DNA of 64,000 bases from Anthonomus grandis grandis (taxonomy: Eukaryota > Arthropoda > Insecta > Coleoptera > Curculionidae). The notes beneath the pieces are model-generated. The model worked only from the letters and a program-made list of their open reading frames with translations. It did not search any database and was not told the DNA's origin. Below are positions 43,355 to 54,954 of this stretch, in pieces. The stretch spans positions 8,575,100-8,639,099 of the forward strand of contig NC_065554.1 of the NCBI RefSeq assembly GCF_022605725.1, in the 5' to 3' direction. The translations under genes were made by a program, and so were the position numbers. Positions within the stretch are counted from its first letter, which is position 1. Every line of letters starts with the position of its first letter.

Positions 43355-46300
43355 TATTAATAGGCAGTTTTATATTTTATCATTTGCTTAATTGACAGGT
43401 TTGTTATTAACACCTCGGTATTTAAGCAATATAGGTTTATTCTACTTTGACTTTAGGATTTACTTTATTCTTATAAGCAACAATTCTGATGCTAATTCAC
43501 CGACTTCATATCTCGGTATAGTATAGAATTGCTGAGGGTAACTATTTGGACATAGTTCGTTTTATCCATATTAAGAATAAAATCATTTTAATTGTTTTTT
43601 ACTATTTATCTGCTTATAATAACCTTAACCTTTTTTTATAAGCAAAATAGCAAGTCGAGACCAATTTCTAGTCATCGCAGAATTTTATATAAATGATTCA
43701 CATGCTACTTTATACCTTGTCACAACAAGGTCTTACTTATTTTCTGAAGAAGAACTTGTTATGGTTTATTGATCATTATAATGCCGTGTATCATCATATA
43801 CAATGTGCTGATCGTTCTGCTCTTTATGTAAGATTGTCCACTAAGGTACATAAACGTTTTAGCTTTGGTAATAAGTTTAAGAAAACTGCTTTTGCTACCT
43901 TTCATTAATCCACGGGTCACAAATTTTTGGTTCTTGAAAGCGTGTCTATTGTTTACTGATGCTACTAAGGTAAAAAGTAGGATCTCTTCGAAAAGTTCAA
44001 ATATGCTAAGAAAAGCCCTGCCGATCTGATGCCTATGATATTTTTACCATAGAAGCAGATCTTATTTATAAAAATCTCACAGAGTCTCTCGTTTTCTGTC
44101 TACTACCCCAAGTAGTCTATATGGAGATAACCCTACTTGAACACCGTTTGGTAATATAAACAATATTTAGGTTCGCAACTCGAGATGAGTTTATATATTT
44201 TTTACTATTTTTATTTTTAGAATTTATTATGTGCATCTTCTATATATTTCTGTTCGCAGTAATGCTATCATATTATATTAAAAGTGATATCAGTATGTGA
44301 TGTAGTTGTGATACACAATTTAGGTAGTCCCTACTGAAATTGTCTTTTATTATAGTTATAGTTGTTTAAATTTTGACTTTTTATTATAACTTTTCTTGAG
44401 TCTGAGACTTTGCTTTTTCTTTTAATTAAAACAGAGTCTCGTTAAGAAATATAGACGGCTTCAATTCTTATCAATTTATTTCCGAAGAATTCTAAAATTA
44501 GCATTGCATTTCTTTTATCGAATTGCATTAATATTAATTACATGGCCGTTAAGCATGTCGCTTTTTTAATGAAACAAATGAACTCCATTTATAATTGTTG
44601 AACTTATATTGCTATCTTCTATATATTCAAAATCCCTGAAATATCTCTATTTTAGGATGACGTTTCTTGTAAGGAGATGAGATCTCCTCAAGCTGATTTT
44701 TTTTATTTCTAGTATACAAATCTTTTTGAAGGTAGCTTTTATTGAGGGATTTTTATTTCCTTCAGTATCACTAATTTAAGGTATAATAAATATATTTATA
44801 TACTTAATATATTTTTCATTATAAAGCCAACTTAATATTTCTCCCAAGGAGGACATGTTTACTAACCTTAACGAAAATTGTAAGGATCTAGAAACTAAAA
44901 AGGATATAAATTCTACCTCTCATACTCTCATCGAAGAAGGTAGCACCAAAAATTAAAAATTATTTAATTTAGCTGAAAATTCAACATGCGGATAGCACTA
45001 TGGGGACTTTTTTAAGCTGTTAATTACATAGCCCCCATAATAACAGTCAGACTTCTATGTACACAAATAAGGAACAATAAAAAATAAACAATTTCATTTA
45101 ATAAAGTAAAAAGTGGTAATATAAGGGAAAAAACTAACTGTTCTTGAATGGTGGAATAAAATCAACCATCGACGATATACACTCAACTTTTTACCTCGCT
45201 ACAAAACTGTGTTTCTTGATAATTTATTTTAACTTTCATTGGTAAGGAATGGGATTTAATTATTTTAATTATAACTATATTCGGTATTAACTTATTTTTA
45301 CCATTTGAGATCTTAATAGACTGTATAGATCTCAGATGGTAGTATTAATACCCCCGGTGTTAAACTCATTTTTGAAAAATAATAATTAATTAACGGCTTC
45401 AAAAGCTCCAGAATATATCTTACAGTTTAATTATAAACTATTTTGATATTTTAAAAAAAGTATTTGGTATAGGTAGATTTTTGATTCTAATGGTTATTTT
45501 AGGACGGTATAATGTGAGCCTCTTTCGACTGGTGAGGAAATTAATAATTCTCAATGCAAAAATATGTAAAACGTCTAGAGTTAGAAAAGGACAGCAAGCA
45601 TACTAGTCCTTTGCCGCTTTTTAACTTTAAAATGTTAAGCTATTTCGTACCATAAGAAAGTTATGGTGTTAATTAAAAGTTTACTAACTTTTAAGTGAGA
45701 TTTCTAGTATGCCTTTTAAATAAAATTAATTAGTTTGCTTATAGTTTGTAAGTAATTAAGCTGGCTGGAGTTTTTCTTGAGGATAAAAAGTAGACATTAC
45801 ATGTAATTTAAATTTATTTTCTCTTGTCACTTAAGCACATTCTTGTACCAAATTGGGTAATTTTAAATATGTAAAACATAAGATATATTTGCATATTAAG
45901 TATTAATTTTAGTTTCGTAATAAAAGCCATCGGTGAGAGAAATATGACCATTTGTTAAAATTAATTTATTTTTTCTATAATATGATTATCATTATTGTTT
46001 GGACAATTTAGTTGGAAGTCTATTTTTCACGATTTCTGTAAACTAGATGTTGCTGGCTCTAAAGACGTTAGCTTTGAAGTAACAAAATTTTAATTAAATT
46101 GATTAAGAAAATGGGATAGAAATTTGCGAGATAAAATCTCTATTACAGGGGCTAATTTATATTAAATTTAATATTTTTGTCAGTTTATGTTATCGTAGTA
46201 TATAAATCCACATTATCGTATTGGCATGGCTAAATCCACCTAAAAGTCTTTCTTCGAGGCAATTAACAGATCAGATTGATAGTTCAACCAATTCGTCAAC

Positions 46301-47190
46301 AATCTTGCTCATTTATATTTTTTTACTTATATAGAAATTACAACAGACCACAAAAAAGAAAATTAACAATTTTTAGGATAATTGACTGATTGGAAATACT
46401 CGTATTGGTAATTATATATCTTAGATTCTGCCTGCCACCTGATTTAGACAAAAAAACCATATTTTCATAATGTTGGGATTATTGCTGGAAACAGAGCAAA
46501 TAATCAGATAAATTAATATTAAAATAAATTCTAACATATTTTTAAGATTATTTGAAAGTTATATTAAGTAGTTATAATTAGTGTACAAGGGCCGCAAATC
46601 TCTAAATATTACAAAAAAATTTTGTTTTGAAGTTCTTGCTTAGTATCGACTTACTTTTTTTTAAATAAAATTCCCTGTATATTAATTATTTTAAATTGAA
46701 ATTTCTTATATACTAATTAAGTAGCTCATTTGCAGTGCGTTTATTTCAAAAGAACTACATTTAATAATACTTCTTAACAAAAAACAAACACGTCGATTTA
46801 AATATACAGGGGGACGTTTCTCAAGCTAACCTCACTTTAATATGTCAAATGAAAAATCCCATTATCTGACACATCATTGTAAGCAGCATTAAAATGTCTA
46901 TTTAGCAGTGCCAAAAAAAATTAAATCGGTTAGTTTACCAGCGAATAGTGAGCTTAAATGTCTGGTAATAATGAATATTTTATCGACATCATACTTTGGT
47001 ATATCAAATAGCTATCCTATAGTGTGATCCCTTACTTGTGATACCCATACATTTTAAAGAGCATAAAGTCTACGGTGTATAAAAAATGTAAGTGTATAGA
47101 CTTATAAATAATAAGGGTGTAAAAAGGTATTTAAAAAATAAACAATTTAACCAGTTCATAAAATTTATTTTCACTGTTCACTAAGCCACT
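43355..47190. other. Long stretch without a recognised gene
   Basis: Mostly AT-rich. An open frame of 71 codons (43693-43908, plus) has a plausible composition but no family that I know. An imperfect hairpin sits at 45300-45341, and an isolated TATACAGGGGG word near 46803 resembles a mariner end. Nothing else found. Confidence 0.4.
45286..45355. repeat. Hairpin-forming inverted repeat
   Basis: Inner arms TACCATTTGAGATCT and AGATCTCAGATGGTA pair with one mismatch around a 12-13 nt loop; the pairing extends outward to GGTATTAA on the left and TTAATACC on the right with a few unpaired bases. A short foldback MITE is the simplest reading. Confidence 0.55.
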
Positions 47191-47199
47191 CTCGAACTG

Positions 47200-47520
47200 T
47201 AAAAGCGTAGTGCGGGGGTCAATCAATAGATCAATGCTTGGTTATTTTAGAGTTTTTTGAACCCGAGAATACTTTTGTTATATGACCTAGCGAAAATACA
47301 CAAAAAATATCCCTATTCGACCTATAGTATGCTTTATTGTCTCACCAGTATATAACCTGTCTTCCTCGCTCAATAATATTTTTAGAGAAACCTTTCAATT
47401 TAAAAATCCCTATCCCATTAAAAATTCAATCGATTTTGTAGGAGATCATTAGAGTAAAAAGAAGCTATGTCTGTGTAAATGACGTTTTCAATTTCGAGCC
47501 GGGTTTAATCTTTAATGATG
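47200..47520 (+). pseudogene. Penelope-like reverse transcriptase fragment
   Basis: Plus-strand translation gives LLYDLAKIHKK and, after a one-base frameshift, IPIRPIVCFIVSPVYNLSSS, LNNIFRETFQF and NPYPIKNSIDFVGDH. The order of a PKIHK-like motif, the RPIVS.I.SPxYNLS block and KNSxxFV is that of the PLE RT finger region, directly upstream of motif A. The catalytic motifs are not present. It comes from the same class as the cluster at 0.66-5.3 kb but is too short to say whether it is the same family. Confidence 0.7.
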
Positions 47521-47626
47521 TTAAATAAAGCAACTTTTCCATATAAACATCAGTATGTTTTAGTTTTCACTTGTTCTATTTGGCGTAGTGTGTTACCGCA
47601 CTTAGCAATGGACTGCTGCGCTGGTT

Positions 47627-47657
47627 CATCGGGTTGTATTTGATTTACAACCCGATG
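47627..47657. repeat. Perfect 12-bp hairpin with GC-richer stem
   Basis: CATCGGGTTGTA (47627-47638) and its exact complement (47646-47657) flank a 7-base loop. In AT-rich surroundings a 12-bp stem with five G/C pairs is unlikely to be noise. It lies about 110 bp after the PLE RT fragment, but a functional link is not shown. Confidence 0.6.
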
Positions 47658-48113
47658 ATGTAAATCTAATATAAAAGATGGATTGTTGTTTTTGATTTAC
47701 TTTTTGTTTGTTTGAGTTCTTGTACAGATGAATAATACTATTTTAACCATAGAATAAACATTCCAGTATCTGTAATCAACCGAATCAAGATGTAATCAAT
47801 CAATCGATAAGTCTCTTTAACGAAAAAATGGTCGATATATACCTTTAATTACTTGAATAGTTCTAGGCCTTAAAACCTTCTTGTATATAAGTTTATTAAT
47901 ATTTAATCATTATGACGTTTTTCTACGACTATTTGAATTAAATGATTTAGTTGATTTGAATTTTGTATCCATTTATTCCATTGGGGTAAAAATAATTTAA
48001 AAAAAACAGTTTTTGTGCCCATGGACTAATTATAATTAATAATTGTGACCTTTTGCAGAGACCCTTTAAAATTGCAATAAACATCAATACTAAATTACGT
48101 TTTATATAATATA

Positions 48114-48850
48114 TAGTACTCCACAAAAGATTAGAAACGTCAAAAAAAACCAATAAAATCTAAAATAATCTTTAATGCAATAAACTTATACTTTCTTATA
48201 CTGTAACTTAAACTTATACTGTACAAAAACATTAGATTATTAGTTGAATTATTTAGAAACTTTGAAGTTGGTACCACAATTTTTTGGAACCAAAACAAAA
48301 AAAATCAAAATTACTAAAACCTTTTACTTTTAATACAGCTCCAGAGTCCATAAATTTGGCACGATTTTCCACATAAAGATTTTCCCATTCAATTTGTCGA
48401 TGTCAATAGTTATCTGGCGATTATGAATAAGTTATTTATGAATTTCTTTTGCTGATTTTTAGATTAGCTGTGGAAATATATTTTGTTATGCCATCAGTAT
48501 ATACTAAAGTTTTTCAGAGAAGTAAGTTTTAAAGGCAGTTTTGACTCCCTTTTTATTACTTCCTGATTTTCTTATTACTTATTACTTTGGAGACAGTTCT
48601 ACGACACGTATTGAAATTTTTAGCGATATTAGTATTTGTGGTACCATTCTGATATGCCCTAATTATTCTAGTCTTTAAATCATCAGACAATAATTTTATA
48701 TTAGACATCTTCTCGAAATTTTAGAAACATTATTAAAATGCTACTTTATCAAACCATAACTGATATTTAACTACTGATGAAATAAAGAATTTGTTAATTT
48801 GAACAAATATTTTGTTGATAAAAGTTTCCAAACTTTTGTGTTCAGTATAT
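48114..48850 (-). mobile_element. Tc1-like element, internally deleted
   Basis: Left end AGTACTCCACAAAAGATTAG and right end (complement) ACTGAACACAAAAGTTTGG are inverted copies beside TA. A second right-end word, CCAAACTTTTGCGGTATACTG followed by TA, lies at about 49012-49034, so the real right end may be there with the 48850 copy as an internal direct repeat. The interior holds the N-terminal part of a Tc1 transposase (minus, 48708 downward) and lacks the catalytic region. Confidence 0.6.
48340..48708 (-). pseudogene. Tc1-like transposase N-terminal domain
   Basis: From the ATG at 48708 the minus strand reads MSNIKLLSDDLKTRIIRAYQ, NGTTNTNIAKNFNTCRRTVS and KVISNKKIRKSGSNKKGVKT: a first helix-turn-helix with Tc1-type spacing. 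After a break, SAKEIHKQLIHNRQITIDID-like text (KSAKEIHK, LIHNRQITIDIDKLNGKI) represents the second HTH. Downstream only scraps remain, with no catalytic residues. Confidence 0.65.
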
Positions 48851-49436
48851 CAAGTCAAAAGTTTCTATATGCCGTAAATAAAAATAAACTAATATTTATT
48901 ATACAAAATACCATATAAAATACGAAAAAATAATGCCTGCCAACTTTATAAATAGATAAATACTTATAAAAAAGAGATACATATGTAAGTGTTTTCTGTT
49001 AATTCAATGTTTCCAAACTTTTGCGGTATACTGTAGTATAATAATGGGAGTCAATTTATAGCGAGAAGAGTATTTTATGTAACAAAATAAATTTCCTAAT
49101 AAATACAAGCCCAAATGCGTATAAAATATATTTCAATGGCATAAATATATTTATATAGATTAATTGATTACATCGTAACTAATAATAAAAATCTTATATT
49201 GTATATAAGATTCTTATTATTAGGTCCACCTACACCTAAAATAAGTGACCACCAACAAGCTTTACCGCTTCAGGGCTTATTTATGTTTATTTATGTATTT
49301 ATATTTGTATTTATGTATTTGGCTGTATATAGATTTGAAATTATCGTAAATAAACATTATTATTATTATTTTTCTGTTTTAGCTCGCTGATAGCGGTGTT
49401 GTCAATTTCATCGGTCTGAAGGCAAGATGAATTTTG

Positions 49437-50615
49437 CTATGGTAGATTTAGGAACTTTCGAACAATGTTGCATGTATTCAGTATAACAGATTTCTGTATA
49501 GTGACAATCGTCCGGGAGGAAAGACCCAATGCCTTAAGGTTTTTGGACAGTATTAAAGGGACAATTCCAGTGGATGAAATAACTAGAGGGAGTATACATA
49601 CATTATCTTGTCTCCATTGTTGTTTTATCTCGTGAGCTAGATCTGCGTATTTAGCAAGTTTACTGTGTGTCGTTTCTAGGACATTATTGGTATTTGGCAC
49701 TGCTATGTCAATTAGAAAGGTTTTCTTTTGGGCTTTGTTTATTAAGATTATATCTGGTCTGTTTGAAGTCCTATCGGTCAAAACAGTTCTGTCCCAGTAG
49801 AGGCGAAAGTCGTCATTTTCAAGCACAGTTTCTGGTTTGTACTGCTAATAGGGGCAAGTATCGCTAATTGCATGATAAAGTTTTGCCAGTTCTTGATGGA
49901 TAATTTTTGCCACACAGTTATGTCGGTGCAGATATTCGGCAGCTGATAGAGATGTGCATCCTGATGTTATATATTGAATTGTCTCCGGTACGCGCAGGCA
50001 TTTTCTACATCGATCGTCGATAACTTTCTCATCTTTAGTAATGTACTTAAGGTAATTTCTTGTAGCAATCACTTGGTCTTGTATAGCCATCATAAAGCCT
50101 TCAGTTTCAGGAAATATATCTCTACGAGTCAACCAGTAATTCGACGTTTCATAATCGACATGTTCGGCATTAAGTTCGTGAGGATGCTTTCCGTGTATTG
50201 CCTTCTGCTTCCATGTGTTAACTTTAATGGCTGTGTGCTCTGATCTTGTTACAGTAATGTGTTCTGCTATACCTGCATGGAGATTCACGGGTGTGTATCC
50301 GTTATCCGCTAGCACCACTGCTCTATGAAGAGAAGAGGTTTCCCTCATAGTGAAGAAGTATTTCTGAAGATCTGCTACTTGTTTTTTGAAGAGAAAAGAA
50401 ATATCAGTCAGTCCTCTGCCACCCTTGGATCTGGGAAGAGTAAGTCTTTCGATGGCTGACTGAGGGTGGTGTGCTCGAAACGTCGTGAGGGTTGTTCTGG
50501 TCTTCCTTTCAATCTCCTCTATATCAGTCTTTGTCCACCTAATAACTCTAAAAGAATACGTAGCGTAGGTATTAACCGCTTTAATCATGTTCTTACCATT
50601 CCGTTTAGTTTTCAA
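49437..50615 (-). pseudogene. LINE C-terminus with CCHC-like motif and restriction-like endonuclease, one in-frame stop
   Basis: A single minus-strand frame of 393 codons (50615 to 49437) contains just one stop (TAG at 49845). Order: RT C-terminal/thumb region (MIKAVNTYATYSFRVIRWTK, then LTLPRSKGGRGLTD), a zinc-knuckle-like CRKCLRVPETIQYITSGC whose usual histidine is tyrosine, then NRPDIILINKAQKKTFLIDI followed by AVP: the PD-(D/E)xK active site of the restriction-like endonuclease found in R2/R4/NeSL-type LINEs. The end RTIVTIQKSVILNTCNIVRK matches the family C-terminus. A 3' UTR with ATTATTATTATT (as AATAATAATAAT in the sense strand) ends near 49365. It is 5'-truncated at about 50630, where it meets the plus-strand LINE. 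Confidence 0.75.
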
Positions 50616-50639
50616 AATTATTAAATTCTGTCAATTACA

Positions 50640-52440
50640 CTAAAAAAAAAAGCCCAAAATAATAAAATGGTAAGATCAGAGATCCCTTAAAAAGATCCCG
50701 TAAAAATTATCAGTCTATTAAATTACAACCAATATTGTCTGATATTGTTCGGAACAATGATATTTCTGATGTAAACATTTTAGCCGGTCTTAGAGTTAAC
50801 ACAGTTCAAAATCAAAAATATTTGGACTGTGGATTAGTGCTGAGATAAGAGAAATGATGCAGGAAAGAAATTTATTATATCAAAGAGCTGTTATGAATAA
50901 AATTGAAACTAATTGGCAAAAACACAAAATGAAAAGAAATATCATTGTCAAAAAAAATACCAGAAAAAGAGAAATTCTATGCAGAAACAATAGATTTAAT
51001 TAAAAACAACCCAAAAAAACTATGGAACAACTTTAAAACGCTCTTACCGGGAAAACAAGACATAGAAACGAGAAACAGAAACGAGAAGAAAAGACTTAAA
51101 CGAGACAGAAACGAGAAAAACGACGAGAAAAAAGTAGACATAGCTAATAGATTTAATAAATATTTTATATTTAGCATTGATAATATAATAAGGGATATAC
51201 CACAAAATCTTATGGCCTTTAATATTGGAACCACAGTGGAAAATGTAATTATTAATAATTTTGAAAAATTAACAATGCGTGAAATGAATGAAATAGTTAA
51301 AAATGTTGGTAGGGAATAAAAATGGCATCTCATAGCAGGTCCTGATGTTGAATGTACCATTAGTATTCGTCTTTTAGATGTTATAAACACGTCACTTGGT
51401 AATGAAGTTTTTCCAAAATCCTGGAAGAAAGAACAACCGTCACCTCGGTTCCCAAAGTAAACAACGCATCATTATACAATAAATTTCGTCCCATAAATAC
51501 GGTGCATGTTTTTGAAAAAGTACCAGAAGTTTTTGTCAAAGATCAGCTTCTAAATTTCCGTGATACAAATAAACTTATGTTCCTAATCAATCAGGACTTA
51601 GAGCGAATTACTCCTGCGAATCTGTTGTTGTTTGTATTTGTGGTGATTTTTTCAAGGCCGTAGACTACGATAACTATGTTTTAGCCGTTGTTCTAGACTC
51701 TAGGAGAGTCTTTGAAACAGTAGATATGGATATTTTATTAAGCAAATTAGAGCAATTGGAGATTGGACATAATGTTTTAAACTAATTTAAATTTTATTTG
51801 GGTGAAAGGCTTCAACGTGTTTCGTATACAAATAGTCTGTCTGAGTCTGTAAGTGGTAAATATAGAGTACAATACAACAAGGAACAGTTTTAGGGCACCT
51901 TTTTTTTCGCTTTATACTAATGATATGGTGAATGTGAATAAAAAATGTAAGACTATTCTGTTTGCTGACGATATAATGTTGTATATTATAGGCAAAGACT
52001 TACAAAAGATGCAAACACATTTAAATGATGAATTAGATAACCTATTTAAATGGCTGTGTGTTAACAAACTTAGTTTGAATACTGACAAGTCCAAATTTAG
52101 CAAAAAATTTAAATTTAATTAAATGGTAATCAAAAATATGTAGTTTAATATAAATGCGGAAAATATTGTTTATAATGGAGAAAATAAGTATCTAGGAATA
52201 ATATTGGATTGTAATTTAAACTTTTAGGTTCAGGCTAATTATGTAAGGCGAAAATTCTCTAAAAAAATTGGCTTTATAATTCGAATAGGTAAAAACTTAT
52301 CCATGTTACAACACCAACAAAAATACAACTTTATAATATTATTGCTCTACCACATTTACAGTATTGTTCAACGTTACTATTCAACCTACCACAATACAAC
52401 AGAAATCAAATGTATGTTAAATGTTCTGAATATGTTGCTT
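50640..52440 (+). pseudogene. LINE linker and reverse transcriptase, several frame breaks
   Basis: Fragments: AEIREMMQERNLLYQRAVMN, then KFYAETIDLIKNNPKKLWNN and FKTLLPGKQD (linker, open for 124 codons), a lysine-arginine-rich insertion of NEKKRLKRDRNEKNDEKK-like repeats, IANRFNKYF, INNFEKLTMREMNEIVKNVG, RT domains 0-1 in broken frames, GTVLGHLFFALYTNDMVNV (motif B) and KTILFADDIMLYIIG (motif C, FADD intact), HLNDELDNLFKWLCVNKLSL, ENKYLGIILDCNLNF. Motif A is disrupted. The charged repeat after LLPG is unusual and seems to come from a purine-rich microsatellite expansion (GAAACGAGAA units, 51070-51130). Confidence 0.7.
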
Positions 52441-52465
52441 GTAAAGCAGAGTTATATTTAACTTA

Positions 52466-53471
52466 CACATGGTGTCCACTTTAAATGTCATTAATTTTAA
52501 TACGTGATAGAGAATTGAAAAAGAAATAGACTTTCACTATAAAATTTTTCTCAGAAATGTTTAATAACAAAGATACAGGGTGTTAAAGTTAAGAATAATT
52601 ATTTGTTTATTTATCATAACTTTTAAACTACCAGCCCAATTTTGAGGTTATTATAGTGTAAGGTTACTTACGGTTATTATAGTGAATTGTGAATTACTGA
52701 TGAAATCAATTTTTAAAAAAATTGTCAGTGGCGTAACATATAGAGGGACTTTTTTGTCTCAAATCTGCGAGGTCATATAATATTTATTTATAAGAAGTCA
52801 ACTGTTAGATTTTCCATTTAATTTGGAAAAAAAAGTTAATCCTGCAAAATTTTGATTTAAGGCACTGTTTTTAAAATATCATAGTTTAGTTGTACAGAAA
52901 CGCCGGTTAAAATGCTGCAAAAACTTTGAAAAAAAAAAGAAAATTAGGCTTGAATCTTAAATTAAACCTGACAAATGAAATAATGACTTAAGGTAACTTT
53001 TGATCATCTTTTATATTTCTTATACTTTTTTTGAATTCCAAGCCCGATTTCCTTTTTTTTAATATATTATTGCAACATTTTAGCAGGTATTTCTCAACAA
53101 TTAAATTAAGATATTTTAAAAACAATGCCTTAAATCATAAATTTGCAAGAGTAACTTTTTTTTCCAAATCAAACGGAGAATCTAACAGTTGACTTCTTAG
53201 TCCCTCCGTATGTTACGCAACTGGCAATTTTTTTAAAAATTGGCTTCATCAGTAATTGACAATTTACTACAATAACCTAAAGGCGAAATCTAATTAAAAT
53301 TGAGCTGGTAGTTTAAAAGTTATGATAAATAAACAAATAATTATTCTTAACTTTAACACCCTGTATCTTTGTTATTAAACATATCTAAGAAAAATTTTAT
53401 AATGAAAGTCTATTTCTCTTTAAATTCTCTATCACGTACTAGTATTAATGACGTTTAAACTGGACCACCTG
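52466..53471. mobile_element. Foldback MITE of about 1 kb, near-complete palindrome
   Basis: The two halves are inverted copies over almost their whole length: outer ends CACATGGTGTCCACTTTAAA and (complement of right) CAGGTGGTCCAGTTTAAACG beside TA. Inside, the word CAGGGTGTTAAAGTT stands 110 bp from the left end (52576), and its complement ends 107 bp from the right end (53364), with the pairing continuing to a centre near 52975. The same inner word and spacing occur in the mariner at 41802-43352. No open frame. It splits the LINE RT C-terminus. Confidence 0.8.
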
Positions 53472-53760
53472 TATATGTTTATTATTAAATTAAAACATAG
53501 TTTATTACCAGGTTATTAATTTATGTCATAAACTAAAGGTCTTTAAAAATGTACATGATTATCACACAAGAAACCGTACAGATTTTATTTTGTTAAATCG
53601 GTGCAACTCAAATTAATTGCTCAACTCAGTTTTATACAAAGATCATCTGAATTTAACAAGTTACCGGTGATATACAGAATACAAAAATACAAAACTGTGA
53701 TAACCTAAACCAATTCAAACGGCTCCCGAGAAAAATTGTTTTATATAAATGTTAGTATAG
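53472..53760 (+). pseudogene. LINE RT C-terminus, continued after the MITE
   Basis: In shifting frames: LCHKLKVFKNVHDYHTRNRT-like text (VFKNVHDYHTRN, DFILLNRCN), IAQLSFIQRSSEFNKLPGDI and NCDNLNQFKRL, which is the usual HDYxTR ... FNxLPxxI ... FKxxL ending of Jockey/CR1 LINEs. The 3' UTR follows. Confidence 0.65.
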
Positions 53761-54329
53761 TTTTTTTTTTTAAATTATAATTGTACAAGTTAAACGTAAT
53801 TTTATTTATGCCGCTTATATTTACATTTATATATATACTTGTGTTTTTAATGTTTTTTATGTTGTTTTAGTGAGGTAATGTTTATTTAATTTACGTTTAT
53901 GTTTATGTCTATTAAGTATTATACTTGGCACTTTCTCTCTTTTTTTTATTTCTTCTGAAACACTTATAAAAGTTATTGCTTTTAAACTTTTGTACGTACC
54001 TAGCCTTCGAGGCTTTAAAAAAATGTTGTAGGTAGGATTAAGTAAATAATATGTAACACTAATATGCTAAATAAATATATTATTATTAAACAGATTATCG
54101 AAGCATTCCCTTTCAATATTGATTTATGTTTTTTCTTTATTCCAAAAATTTATTACTGGCTTCAATTAAATCATCTTATATCAAGCAGTCTTGCACTTAA
54201 GACATCATCAGCAGATATGTTCTGTAGGATAGCAAACTTCTCTACACTTTGAGATATATTATAATGTCATAACCAAGCCGCTAACCATCCATATTAAGCA
54301 TAATATACACCGAACTAAGTAACATGAGC

Positions 54330-54620
54330 ATTAATTAAACCATAACTTAGTGCACGTAGTTCGTTATATCCTGACCCAATTTTATTACGGCCTGTCGTAG
54401 CCGAGCTAAGGCCCATCCGGCCAGAGGTGGGACTTAGTGAAAAGACCTGCCCACTAGGGCCACGTTGCATAAAGGCGCCAGACGGGTCTCCAAGGTTACC
54501 CTTGTTTAACTGCAACTTGGCAACGAGGATATTCCAGGCACACGAGCACGAGCTATAGCTGGGCCTGGGATAAGGACTTTTAAATAAAGTTCCAGGTGAA
54601 GGACAATATTTTAATCTGGC
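54330..54620. other. GC-rich block, LTR-like or promoter-like
   Basis: About 290 bp with much higher GC than the surroundings. It contains GCATAAAGGCGCC (TATA-like) near 54467, then, about 105 bp later, AATAAAG (54581-54594), a spacing seen in the R region of LTRs. No TG...CA ends, primer-binding site or target duplication could be fixed. A solo LTR, a host promoter or an unknown repeat are all possible. Confidence 0.3.
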
Positions 54621-54954
54621 TGATGTTTTCGGTTTTGAAACTTAACCGAAAATGATTATCTTAGTTAAAGTGCAGTTGAATAAAACTTAATTAAATAAGG
54701 TTTTTAGTTAATTAGTTTTTAATTAAACAAAGTTTTAATAAGGAGCGGACGAAACTTAATTCTTCACAAGTTTTCTACAAAAAACTTTTGTAAGAAAGAG
54801 ATTTTGGAATCTTATTACAAATAAAAATAATATTAAACCACTCTATTAATAAGATCAATTTAAAATTTGATTCAATATTTTTTTAAATTATTATACTATC
54901 CTACAGAAAATAGTCTGATTCGTAAGATTCAAGGAAAAAAATACTTACATTCTG

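Larger units (their letters stand above)
50640..54097 (+). mobile_element. Jockey-like LINE (5'-truncated), interrupted by a foldback MITE
   Basis: Plus-strand LINE: linker and RT (50640-52465), MITE (52466-53471), RT C-terminus (53472-53760), 3' UTR to about 54097 ending in AATAAATATATTATTATTA. The coding sequence resumes directly after the MITE, so the MITE is a later insertion. The 5' end abuts the minus-strand RLE LINE. Confidence 0.7.

Noticed and set aside
43693..43908. 71-codon plus-strand frame with LLWFIDHYNAVYHHIQC
   Set aside because: It looks more protein-like than most, but I cannot place it in a family and neither side continues it.
46803..46815. TATACAGGGGGACG as a mariner end
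   Set aside because: No partner end, no transposase and no inverted similarity nearby.
49667..50243. Plus-strand frames within 49667-50243
   Set aside because: Antisense shadows of the open RLE-LINE frame on the minus strand.
50977..51390. 137-codon minus-strand frame
   Set aside because: Antisense of the LINE linker; rich in Ser, Leu and Phe because the sense strand is rich in Lys, Arg and Glu codons.
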